From contig JADHUC010000010.1 of assembly GCA_016784735.1 (NCBI GenBank), positions 1 through 64,000 on the forward strand: a stretch of 64,000 nt of DNA. Direction: 5' to 3'. Origin of the DNA: Pirellulaceae bacterium (lineage in GTDB: Bacteria > Planctomycetota > Planctomycetia > Pirellulales > Pirellulaceae). A program made the translations under genes and the position numbers. Below, piece by piece: positions 1 to 7,907 of the stretch. Every line of letters begins with the position of its first letter. Positions within the stretch are counted from its first letter, which is position 1. Under the pieces are notes generated by a model. It worked only from the letters and a program-made list of their open reading frames with translations. It was not told where the DNA came from and made no database searches.

Positions 1-42
1 TCCGCGGTCAGAGGCCGGGCCGCTCAACGTGCGCGCCGACAC

Positions 43-519
43 GTGCGCGAAGATTTGGCAAAAACATGCTATCAGCCTTCGCTTGTTTTCGGTCTAGTGG
101 TCATTGCCATACCGGTTCGCAACAAGGACATGCCAGAACGAACCGAGGTGATCGGCGTTCCTGTGATCGGCGTCCAGACAACATTTGGCGTAATGGCCGT
201 CCTCAAAGGCAATCTGAAAGGTCGCACATTCAATCTGCATCATTATCGGTTCGACACGGAGACGATAAAGAGTGACACCCGGTTTGTTTACGACCACCAT
301 GCAGGTCTTGCCGAGTTTGGAAAGGGCAACGATGGGGTTGGGGAGGTCTATCTGCTCTTTCTGAAACTCAAGGACAAGAACTCGTATGTCCCTGTTCAGG
401 GGCACGTTGACGTGTGCTTATCCGTCAAGAGACTTGTTCATCCTCCAGACAACGACCCATTTGACGGAGCCAAGAGAGACACGACAACGTGGGGGAAGTT
501 GCTATTTCCGCCTGAGTGA
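43..519 (+). CDS. hypothetical protein, possibly 5'-truncated by window
   Basis: Function not recognised. The frame is open from base 1. The GTG at 43 is only the first start-like codon inside the window, so the true N-terminus may lie upstream. The protein is beta-rich, with the stretches TTFGVMAVLKGNLKG and EVYLLFLKLKDKNSYVPVQG. This layout (variable region, 'VLKG' strand, 'YLLFLK' strand, then 'YVPVQG') recalls small exported planctomycete proteins of unknown function, but I cannot name the family. The opposite-strand frame over 94-405 lacks a start signal and is taken as a shadow. No signal peptide is visible, which fits a missing N-terminus. Confidence 0.5.
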   Translation: MREDLAKTCYQPSLVFGLVVIAIPVRNKDMPERTEVIGVPVIGVQTTFGVMAVLKGNLKGRTFNLHHYRFDTETIKSDTRFVYDHHAGLAEFGKGNDGVGEVYLLFLKLKDKNSYVPVQGHVDVCLSVKRLVHPPDNDPFDGAKRDTTTWGKLLFPPE

Positions 520-537
520 TGCATCTTTCGCCGCCTC

Positions 538-660
538 TCAGCCTCTCTTAACTTTCATTAGCCCGCCCAAACCAACACCCAACAACACCATCACCGCCAT
601 CAGCGTCCGTAGGCTGAAACGAAATTTTCGGCGGTTGGGAGTGGGTTTAGGGTTGGTCAA
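538..660 (-). pseudogene. decayed N-terminal fragment of an LRR membrane-protein gene (remnant 1)
   Basis: Read on the minus strand from TTG at 660, this gives about 40 residues with the core RRKFRFSLRTLMAVMVLLG, then breaks off into GGLMKVKRG and a TGA. It nearly matches the start of the intact LRR gene at 1646, including the surrounding DNA. The initiator there is ATG, but here it is TTG. No LRR follows. It is best read as a leftover of tandem duplication. Confidence 0.7.
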
Positions 661-714
661 GGTTGGTCTGCCACGGTTACACCAGCCGTCAAGAGCCATC
701 AGCGTGCGCCCATC

Positions 715-1002
715 TCAGGGGCGAGGCCGCTTGTCCGACGCTCGCCTCCAACTGTTGATCGCTCGATAATATCGCACCGTGATCCACAACGAAAGAAGTA
801 TCGACACCGAGCAGATCCACGGTAGCAAATGGGGCTTGGCAAGATTGGGAGGTCGTCCGCCCTTTATCCAATCCGTGAAAAGCGACACCACAAGTACCCA
901 CGACAGAAGAACGAAAAATCCTCCACGCTGGATTCTTAGTAATGGCAATCGTGTCCCTTCTGCCTGCGAATCTTCGGGCGGTTGGTCTTGTTCTGTTATC
1001 AT
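715..1002 (-). CDS. small two-TM hypothetical membrane protein
   Basis: About 95 residues from ATG 1002, preceded by a weak purine stretch (gggagcag). Two hydrophobic helices are visible: one around GFFVLLSWVLVVSLF and one around LLPWICSVSILLSLWITV, followed by a basic tail. I do not recognise a family. It lies between the two decayed copies of the LRR N-terminal module and on the same strand. It may be a real small membrane protein or the reworked remainder of a duplicated unit. Support is composition and topology only. Confidence 0.4.
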   Translation of the reverse strand: MITEQDQPPEDSQAEGTRLPLLRIQRGGFFVLLSWVLVVSLFTDWIKGGRPPNLAKPHLLPWICSVSILLSLWITVRYYRAINSWRRASDKRPRP

Positions 1003-1022
1003 GAGTCTGCTCCCAACCACCC

Positions 1023-1106
1023 TTACCCCAACAACACGATCATCGCGATTAGCGTCCGCAGGCTGAAACGAAATCCTCGGCGTCTGGTGGGGTTAGGGTT
1101 GGTCAA
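1023..1106 (-). pseudogene. decayed N-terminal fragment of an LRR membrane-protein gene (remnant 2)
   Basis: A 27-codon frame from TTG 1106 reads LTNPNPTRRRGFRFSLRTLI and then AMIVLLG before a TAA. It is the same module as in the intact gene starting at 1646. The bases upstream, back to the stop of that gene, match the linker that the 1633-2787 gene encodes as PTTTPKTNPDP. The copy is therefore placed where a third tandem gene would have begun. Confidence 0.7.
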
Positions 1107-1136
1107 GGTTGATCTTGGGGGTTGGTGGTGGGGTCT

Positions 1137-1646
1137 TCAATGCCTTATTTCACAATCCGGGACGGCCTTTCGAAGTTCCTCGATGCCTTCGCTTGTGACT
1201 TGCGTACCAAGAAGGTCAAGGAATTCGAGGTTTGTCAGCCCCTTGAGATTGTCCAGACCACGATCTGTGATTTGCGTGCCGCACAGATGCAGGGCTTGGA
1301 GGTTTGTCAATCCCTTGACGTGCTCTAGAACCACATCGCAATCTTTTGTGCGTTCATCAAGCCATACGACAACGACATCTGCAAAGAAACCTTCACCAAG
1401 CAGCTTCCTCGGCCCTGCCCGCCGTTTCCGCTCCCATATGGGCGTTCCAGACTCGTCAAACTCGTAATCATACATGACCACTCCCCCCGCATTCTCAATC
1501 GCCTCCACAGCCTTCCTCTGCCTCTCAGCCTCTCTCAACTTCCATCCAAACCACCCCAAGCCAACACCCAACAAAACGATCACCGCCATCAGCGTCCGCA
1601 GGCTGAACCGAAATTTGCGGCGTTTGGTGGGGTTAGGGTTGGTCAT
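1137..1646 (-). CDS. leucine-rich-repeat protein with N-terminal membrane module
   Basis: 169 residues from ATG 1646 (MTNPNPTKRRKFRFSLRTL). The longer frame to 1700 is not needed, because the homologous copies align from this ATG. Residues about 10-35 form the planctomycete 'FRFSLRTL' basic-plus-TM module, followed by a WKLREAERQRKAVEAI amphipathic helix shared with the next gene. The C-terminal 60 residues hold two LRR units: LTNLQALHLCGTQITDRGL and LTNLEFLDLLGTQVTSEGI. The likely role is a membrane-anchored scaffold or binding protein; no enzyme motif is seen. Its start overlaps the stop of the upstream gene (1633) by 14 bases, so the two are probably co-transcribed. Confidence 0.8.
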   Translation of the reverse strand: MTNPNPTKRRKFRFSLRTLMAVIVLLGVGLGWFGWKLREAERQRKAVEAIENAGGVVMYDYEFDESGTPIWERKRRAGPRKLLGEGFFADVVVVWLDERTKDCDVVLEHVKGLTNLQALHLCGTQITDRGLDNLKGLTNLEFLDLLGTQVTSEGIEELRKAVPDCEIRH

Positions 1647-2787
1647 GGTTGTGTTGGGGTGGTAGTGGCGGGATGGGCAAGAAGCCGCAACCTGAATCAT
1701 CCACCTCTCCGGGCACGTAATAGGTTAGGCTACCCTCGTCCTTCAGTTCATCAACAACTGCCTCCCAGATAGGCAGATTCTCTCGTGCAATCCAAAAGTC
1801 GTAACCCCGGCCAAGTCCGCCGTCAATGACGCCGTTCAACCGATGCTCCCGAGCCTTTGCATAAACGAGTTGTGCGTCGTGAGCAGCACCGTCATCGTCC
1901 TTGGGGAGTGCGGGGTGATGTCGGAAAACGGCAATCTCATCCCTCGGCTGAGGTTTCTCGTTCGCCCTTAGCGCTGGAAGTCCCTTGAACAACTCCTTGA
2001 TCGGGTCAGGGTTGGTCTTGGGGGTTGTTGTTGGGTTATCCCAGACAATCTCACAATTTGGAAGGGCTTTCTGTAACTCCCTGACACCTTGTTCGGTGAC
2101 GTGTGTACCCCGAAGATTCAAGTAACTAAGCTCTGTGAGTCCCCTAAGATGCGCCAAGCCGACATCCGTGACTTGGCCATAGGCTATGACGACTGTTTCA
2201 AGTTCGGTCAGTCCTGCGAGGTGCTCTAGAACCCTATCGTCGAGACCTTTATCGGTTTCAAGGTCGGTCAATCCTAACAGGTGCTTCACGTCTCTGCTGG
2301 TGGAATCTACACGAGTTTCTATGTGGACAACATCCCATATGAGATCCCATCCAACTGACTCCGCCATCCATATCTCGACTCTAACAAGGGGACTATCTGG
2401 CATTCCTTCCTTATCGAAGTAGTAGCATTGCCACCCCGCCTCCCCAATCGCCTCCACGGCCCTTCTCTGCCTCTCAGCCTCTCGCATCTTCAAGGCAAAC
2501 CACCCGAGCGGAACTGCAACAGCAACAACCAGCACAACAAGTGACCGGAGACTGAACTGAAACCGCCAGCGAAAAAGCAAGCTCAAGACCAACCAGAGCA
2601 CCATCACGACAACAACCACGCACACGGCTGCTACGGCAATCAGCACCGTCCAGCCCTTCTTCTCATTGAAGGCAAACCACTGGAACTGCTCGGACAAGAA
2701 CAGGAATCCTTCGACGGCGAGCAATCCGACGATGAACCGATCCGGCGAGAGGTGAAACCATCGGCGTTTGTGTTTGGACTCGGGCAT
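1633..2787 (-). CDS. multi-TM LRR protein with extra C-terminal domain
   Basis: 384 residues from ATG 2787 (MPESKHKRRWF); the frame extends to 2871 but this start sits at a normal membrane-protein N-terminus. It has two or three TM helices in residues 15-85, then the 'RFQFSLRSL' module with a TM helix and the REAERQRRAVEAIGEAG helix shared with the 1646 gene. LRR units follow (LTELETVVIAYGQVTDVGL, LTELSYLNLRGTHVTEQGV). After CEIVWDN a proline/threonine linker leads to about 120 residues of unrecognised sequence, rich in acidic residues, containing GRGYDFWIARENLPIWEAVV. The linker corresponds in DNA to the spacer between tandem LRR genes, so this looks like a readthrough fusion across an old gene boundary. 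Confidence 0.8.
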   Translation of the reverse strand: MPESKHKRRWFHLSPDRFIVGLLAVEGFLFLSEQFQWFAFNEKKGWTVLIAVAAVCVVVVVMVLWLVLSLLFRWRFQFSLRSLVVLVVAVAVPLGWFALKMREAERQRRAVEAIGEAGWQCYYFDKEGMPDSPLVRVEIWMAESVGWDLIWDVVHIETRVDSTSRDVKHLLGLTDLETDKGLDDRVLEHLAGLTELETVVIAYGQVTDVGLAHLRGLTELSYLNLRGTHVTEQGVRELQKALPNCEIVWDNPTTTPKTNPDPIKELFKGLPALRANEKPQPRDEIAVFRHHPALPKDDDGAAHDAQLVYAKAREHRLNGVIDGGLGRGYDFWIARENLPIWEAVVDELKDEGSLTYYVPGEVDDSGCGFLPIPPLPPQHNHDQP

Positions 2788-3064
2788 GGCAGCGATCCCT
2801 TTGGACGCTTCCATCTTACCATTTTTCGCTCCTTCGATGAAAGAAGGATCCGACGAAATCACCCGAGTCAAGCCCAGCGTATTGGCCCAGCTTCGCCAAA
2901 CTGGTACGGTAGAAAATGGCTTTCGATGAGATCGAAGATGAACACCCGCCGCCTACGACCGCTTCGGCCAAAATGGACGATGGACTTTCGGCTAACCACC
3001 GAAACTCTCGGCGAGTTTCGCTACGGGCAATTCCTCGTTCGCCGCGCGCCTTAAAGGAGACGGT

Positions 3065-3805
3065 ATGGAGCGAATGGACTACTTCATCGAATTGTACGGT
3101 GGTCTTCCTCGGGGTGGCCCGGGCGATAATGCATCGACGCGCAAAGCCTTTGAGATGATGGAGCATCTGCCACCCGAACCCAAGATACTGGACATCGGAT
3201 GCGGTCCGGGTATGCAGACCATCGAGCTTCTCAGACTCTCCGGCGGCACCGTCGTGGCCCTGGATTTATTGCCCCAGATGATCTCGCGGGTCAAGCAGTC
3301 CGCAGACAGCGAAGGGTTCGCTGACCGATTGGAGGCCGTCCAGGCCGACATGAATGACATGCGGTTCGAGCCCGCTAGCTTCGACGTAATCTGGTCCGAG
3401 GGAGCCATCTACTTCTTGGGCTTCGAGAAAGGTCTGGAGAAGGTAAAGGAGTTTGTCAAACCAGGCGGCTACGTCGCGGTAAGCGAGGCTGTATGGCTCG
3501 AACCCGATCGGCCGCAGGAAGTGGCTGATCTCTGGAAGGAATACCCTGAAATCGACACCGTCGAGAGGAAACTCGAAGTCGTATCGAAACTGGGCTACTC
3601 GATCGTGAATCACTTCGTCCTGCCCGCGTCGTCTTGGACCGAGTTGTACTACGACCCGTTGGCGAAGCGAATAACCGAATACGAAAACAAGTGGAATGGA
3701 ATTCCGGAGGCTGAGGACGTGTTGGCAGAAGCCCGAAACGAAATATCGGTGTTCCGAAAACACTCACGATGCTACAGCTACGCGTTTTTCGTCATGCGGA
3801 AATGA
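3065..3805 (+). CDS. class I SAM-dependent methyltransferase
   Basis: 246 residues from ATG 3065, with a strong ribosome site (aaaggagacggt). A seven-strand Rossmann methyltransferase is indicated by motif I ILDIGCGPGMQT (about 41-52), motif II acid in VVALDLLP (about 66-69), the 'QADMNDMRF' acid (about 94-97) and motif IV FDVIWSEGAIYFLGF. The C-terminal half (VVSKLGYSIVNHFVLPASSW, YDPLAKRITEYENKW) fits small-molecule methyltransferases of the UbiE/arsenite type, but the substrate cannot be read from the sequence. It is cytosolic and stands alone. The next gene downstream is separated by a palindrome. Confidence 0.9.
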   Translation: MERMDYFIELYGGLPRGGPGDNASTRKAFEMMEHLPPEPKILDIGCGPGMQTIELLRLSGGTVVALDLLPQMISRVKQSADSEGFADRLEAVQADMNDMRFEPASFDVIWSEGAIYFLGFEKGLEKVKEFVKPGGYVAVSEAVWLEPDRPQEVADLWKEYPEIDTVERKLEVVSKLGYSIVNHFVLPASSWTELYYDPLAKRITEYENKWNGIPEAEDVLAEARNEISVFRKHSRCYSYAFFVMRK

Positions 3806-3857
3806 CTAGATCAAAACCGCCCCAACATCATTCGAGGAATTACTGTCCGATTTGAGT

Positions 3858-3922
3858 GTAGCCGGAGTCGCAAGACTTCGGGGGTTCGCCGCTCCGACCC
3901 GAAGTGTTGCCACTCCGGCTAC
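3858..3922. repeat. palindromic intergenic repeat, 'tagccggagt' type
   Basis: 25-base arms at 3858-3882 and 3898-3922 pair with two mismatches around a 15-base loop. The arm begins gtagccggagtcgcaag. It lies between the methyltransferase and the propeller gene and could also terminate transcription. The long arms and core (gccgga/tccggc) recall other palindromes in the window. Confidence 0.85.
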
Positions 3923-3966
3923 GACACTTGTTTCTCGAACGAACTTACCCCATGAAGGAGAGACTC

Positions 3967-6900
3967 ATGAGAGGTCTTCACCTGATTCGCCACAGATCGT
4001 TTGCGTGCATTGCATTAGGCTTTGCGTTTGTCTTGCCGATGTTGCTTGTCAACGCGGCCGTTGCGGCTGAGATCCCCGCCGATCTGCTCAAGCAAACGGG
4101 CATTCCTGGCGGGCTGGTCGTTCAGCTTGGCTGTGACGAAGCATCGTCGATCACTGGCCTGAGGCTCCATGAGGGCTTCAAAGTACTGGCGTTGGATGTG
4201 GACGCCACGAAGGTCGACGGCGTCCGCCAATCGATCCAAGCGAAAGGTGTCTATGGGGACGTCACGGCGGACCGATTTGACGGCAAGCGGCTACCGTTGA
4301 TCGACAACGTGGTCAACGCACTGTTCATCACACAACCGTATCAAGTGAGCGACGCGGAGATCTTGCGCGTCTTGTGTCCGGATGGCATCGCCTTCCTGAG
4401 AAGCGAAGGCCGCTGGGGACAAGTGGTTAAGACGCGCCCTGACGAGATCGACATCTGGACGCACTTCCTGCACGACCCTTCGAACAACGCCGTGGCCCAC
4501 GACAAGGTGATCAACGTACCGCGGCGACTGCAGTGGACGGGCGGACCGCGATACTCGCGTCATCATGACCACATGGCCAGCGTCAGTGCCATGGTCAGCA
4601 ACGGGCCGCAGGTGTTCTATATCATCGACATGGGCTCGCGCTGGTCCATCGAGGTCCCCGCCGACTGGCACTTGGTGGCTCGCGACGCGTTCAACGGTAC
4701 GACCCTGTGGACCAAGCCGATGGGTCGTTGGTTCACGCACCATTACTCTCTGAAGAGCGGTCCCGGCGATCTGCCAAGACGTTTGGTGGCGGTTGGCGAC
4801 GAGGTGTTCTTTTCGCCGGCGATCGACGCACCCCTGGAGAAAGTCGACGCCGCGACGGGGCGCACGCTTAAGCGATACGAGGAAACGGCGGCGACCGAAG
4901 AAATCGTGTACCACGATGGCACCCTGTTTCTGAAGGTGAATCGTCCGGAGAACCAAATTGAATTCGAGACGATCCAAGCGGCGCGGAATCACAACGGCGG
5001 TGTCTCCTTCAATCTGGATCCGCGGCGCGTCATGGCCGTCGATGCCGAATCGGGCGAGGTGCTCTGGCAGCGCGAGTCGGTTGTGATGCCTACGACTCTG
5101 GCCGCCGATTCGAAACGTGTCTATTACCACGACGGCGAAGCGGTCGTATGTCTTGATCGAGAATCCGGCGACGAATTGTGGAAGCAACCGGTGAGCCGCT
5201 GGTCGAAGATGCAGACCTTCTTCACACCGACGCTGGTCCTGTACGACGACATCGTGCTGTTCGCGGGCGGCGAGAAGATGGTGCCGCATCGCGGTGGCAA
5301 AGATTCGATGACTGCGATGGACGCCGAAACCGGAGAGATCCGCTGGACGGCCTATCATCCACAAGGCGGATACATGTCCGCCGAGGACGTCTTGGTTGCC
5401 GGCGGGCTGGTTTGGGCCGGTGAGACGACCAGCGGCGGGTACGACGGTATGTTCACCGGGCGTGACCCGAAGACGGGCGAGGTGAAGATCGAGTTCGCAC
5501 CGGACGTGGAGACCTATTGGTTCCACCACCGCTGTTATCGCGGCAAAGCCACCGACGACTTTCTGCTGATGTCGCGCACCGGTATCGAAGTCCTCGATCC
5601 GGCCAACCAACACTGGACGATCAACCACTGGGTCCGTGGCGGCTGTCTGTACGGCATCATGCCGTGCAACGGATTGATCTATGCGCCGCCCAGCAACTGT
5701 GCCTGCTATCCGGAGATCAAACTGTTCGGGTTCAACGCCCTGGCACCGGCCGCGCCGGAAGGCCAAACGGTACCGGTCACGCCTGAAGACGCACGTTTGG
5801 AGAAAGGCCCGGCTTTCGCACAAATCGAAAATCGGCAATCGCAAATCGCAAATTCGACTGATTGGCCGACCTATCGTGGCGGCAACGGACGCAGCGGCTG
5901 CACGGAATCCGAAGTTCCCGCAGATGTCGGCGTGCGTTGGACATCCGATATCGGAGGACGCCTGACCGCGCCGGTCGTCGCCGACGGTCGAGTCTATGTG
6001 GCGGCGGTCGACACCCACACCGTGTTCGCTCTGTCAGAGAAGGACGGTCAAACGCAATGGAGCTACATGACTGGCGGCCGGGTCGATTCGCCTCCGACCG
6101 TGTGCCAGGGACGTGTCTACTTCGGCTCGGCTGATGGCTGGGTTTATTGCCTTCGCGCCGCGGACGGCGAACTCGCTTGGCGTTACTTGGCCGCACCGTG
6201 CGATCGTCGTTTGGTTGCATACGACCAGATCGAATCGCTCTGGCCAGTCCGCGGAAACGTGTTGATCGAAGACGGTCGTCTCTACACGATCGCCGGGCGG
6301 AACGCCTTTGTTGATGGCGGCTTGCGATTGGTCATCCTCGATCCGGCAACCGGCGTTCTGGTGGACGAGACGCAAATCGACGACACCGATCCGGACACGG
6401 GCGAGAACCTCCAGTCGCGAACGATGGTCCTGAATATGCCCACGGGTTTGAACGACATTCTCTCCAGCGACGGCAAGAACATCTATCTGAAATCCCAAGT
6501 CCTGGACAAGGACGGCCAGCGCGGCGACCTGGGGCCGCACAGCGGAGAACCGGCGAAACAAGGTGCGGTGCAGCGGGGCGAAACGGCCCATCTGTTCGCT
6601 CCCTTCGACGGGTTCGTCGACGGCGATTGGTTCCACCGTTCGTACTGGGTCTACGGCCGCAGCTTTGCCGGCGGACACAGTGGTTATCACCAGGCTGGAA
6701 AATTCGCTCCGGCCGGCCGCATCCTGGTGTTCGACGACCAGAACGTCTATGGCTTCGGACGAAAGCCCCAGTACTACCGATGGACGACTCCACTGGAGCA
6801 CCAGTTGTTCTGCGCAGACAAGGTGCCGCTGGAACCGCAAACCGCCCGTCGAACTCCCGCGAAAATGGTCCAGGTGCTGAACACGCCTGCCCTGAATCCG

Positions 6901-7863
6901 GCGGAAAAGCCCGTGGTAGTCGAAGCGTGGGTCAAGGCCGAGAAACCCGACGGCGTCATCGTGGCTCGCGGCGGCCCTTCCCATGGTTTCGCCCTCGTGC
7001 TTCGTGGCGGTGTGCCGCGGTTCGTGATACGAAGCGACAACGAGCTATTCTCTGCTTCCGCAGGCAAGAAGAAGATCCTTGGCGACTGGCATCATTTGGC
7101 GGGCGTGTTGACGGTCGGCAAGCAACTGAAGATCTACATCGACGGCCAGCTTGCCGGCACAAAAGACGTCCCGCGTCTGATCGCCGGCGATCCGAAGCAG
7201 AACATGGAAATCGGCTCGGACGAAGACGGCGGCGTGGGCGACTACAAGGGCACGTTTTCAATGGGCGGCCTGATCGACGACGTCAAGCTGTACTTCGGCA
7301 CGCTCAGCGACGAAGAAATCTCGCGTCACGCCAGCGAAGGGCCGTCCGACACGAAAGCGGCCGACGCCGAACTGGTGTTTCACGCCATGTTTGACGACGG
7401 CAAAGCAAAAGACAACTCGGGCAAGGGACACGATGGCGAGGTCGTGGGCATCGAGTCCGCACCCGGCAAGTTCGGCAAGGCGTTGCGTTTCCAAGCGAAT
7501 CGCCGGGCGGCACCCAAATACTACGTTGCGCACAAGTGGACCCGCGACGTCCCACTGCTGGTTCGTGCCATGGCAAAATCCGGCGACAAGCTGTTCATCA
7601 TGGGCCCGCCGGATGTGCTTGATGAAGACGCGGCCTTCACCACGGCGATGAGCCCCGAGTTGGAGGCGCAACTGAAAGCTCAAGACGATGCAATCCGCGG
7701 TGCCAAAGGCGCCATACTGATGGTCGTATCAGCCACCGACGGCGAAGTCCTGGCAGAAACCACGCACCCGGAACTGCCGCGATGGGACGGCATGGCCGTC
7801 GCCGACGGCCGACTGTTCATCACAACCGAAGGCGGAAAGCTGGTGTGCATGGGAGAAGAATAA
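3967..7863 (+). CDS. exported methyltransferase-like / PQQ beta-propeller fusion with LamG insert (paralogue A)
   Basis: About 1298 residues. ATG 3967 is chosen because aaggag lies six bases before it; ATG 3952 is the alternative. A signal peptide covers residues 1-31. Residues 45-165 are a Rossmann methyltransferase-like domain (GGLVVQLGCDEASS, then a 'RFDGKRLPLIDNVVN' strand), but the glycine-rich loop reads GCDEA instead of the GCGDG of paralogues B-D, so SAM binding is probably lost. A WTHFLHDPSNNAVAHD block leads into quinoprotein-type propeller repeats (ALSEKDGQTQW, CLDRESGDELW). A conserved CACY sits near 577. Residues about 965-1123 are a LamG/concanavalin-like domain (DWHHLAGVLTVGKQLKIYID) absent from the paralogues, followed by the common C-terminal blade (RDVPLLVRAM, GPPDVLDED, WDGMAVADGRLF). 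The protein is probably periplasmic; its function is unknown. Confidence 0.85.
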   Translation: MRGLHLIRHRSFACIALGFAFVLPMLLVNAAVAAEIPADLLKQTGIPGGLVVQLGCDEASSITGLRLHEGFKVLALDVDATKVDGVRQSIQAKGVYGDVTADRFDGKRLPLIDNVVNALFITQPYQVSDAEILRVLCPDGIAFLRSEGRWGQVVKTRPDEIDIWTHFLHDPSNNAVAHDKVINVPRRLQWTGGPRYSRHHDHMASVSAMVSNGPQVFYIIDMGSRWSIEVPADWHLVARDAFNGTTLWTKPMGRWFTHHYSLKSGPGDLPRRLVAVGDEVFFSPAIDAPLEKVDAATGRTLKRYEETAATEEIVYHDGTLFLKVNRPENQIEFETIQAARNHNGGVSFNLDPRRVMAVDAESGEVLWQRESVVMPTTLAADSKRVYYHDGEAVVCLDRESGDELWKQPVSRWSKMQTFFTPTLVLYDDIVLFAGGEKMVPHRGGKDSMTAMDAETGEIRWTAYHPQGGYMSAEDVLVAGGLVWAGETTSGGYDGMFTGRDPKTGEVKIEFAPDVETYWFHHRCYRGKATDDFLLMSRTGIEVLDPANQHWTINHWVRGGCLYGIMPCNGLIYAPPSNCACYPEIKLFGFNALAPAAPEGQTVPVTPEDARLEKGPAFAQIENRQSQIANSTDWPTYRGGNGRSGCTESEVPADVGVRWTSDIGGRLTAPVVADGRVYVAAVDTHTVFALSEKDGQTQWSYMTGGRVDSPPTVCQGRVYFGSADGWVYCLRAADGELAWRYLAAPCDRRLVAYDQIESLWPVRGNVLIEDGRLYTIAGRNAFVDGGLRLVILDPATGVLVDETQIDDTDPDTGENLQSRTMVLNMPTGLNDILSSDGKNIYLKSQVLDKDGQRGDLGPHSGEPAKQGAVQRGETAHLFAPFDGFVDGDWFHRSYWVYGRSFAGGHSGYHQAGKFAPAGRILVFDDQNVYGFGRKPQYYRWTTPLEHQLFCADKVPLEPQTARRTPAKMVQVLNTPALNPAEKPVVVEAWVKAEKPDGVIVARGGPSHGFALVLRGGVPRFVIRSDNELFSASAGKKKILGDWHHLAGVLTVGKQLKIYIDGQLAGTKDVPRLIAGDPKQNMEIGSDEDGGVGDYKGTFSMGGLIDDVKLYFGTLSDEEISRHASEGPSDTKAADAELVFHAMFDDGKAKDNSGKGHDGEVVGIESAPGKFGKALRFQANRRAAPKYYVAHKWTRDVPLLVRAMAKSGDKLFIMGPPDVLDEDAAFTTAMSPELEAQLKAQDDAIRGAKGAILMVVSATDGEVLAETTHPELPRWDGMAVADGRLFITTEGGKLVCMGEE
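5821..5855 (+). repeat. short-period in-frame repeat (aatcgcaa type) in paralogue A
   Basis: Seven-base-spaced copies of 'aatcgsaa' are translated as IENRQSQIAN at the hinge just before DWPTYRGG. Equivalent tracts occupy the same hinge in paralogues B and D. Confidence 0.75.
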
Positions 7864-7907
7864 GCCCCGCCGGTTCCCAGCCAGATCGCAAGCTCTTTCC
7901 CCAGATT

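Noticed and set aside
94-405. 103-codon minus-strand frame at the left edge
   Set aside because: It overlaps the better plus-strand frame and lacks a ribosome site; the plus frame has consistent beta-strand composition.
4291-6018. 575-codon minus-strand frame under paralogue A
   Set aside because: It is an antisense shadow of a high-GC gene; its composition (runs of R, H, V) is not protein-like and the plus strand has a complete gene.
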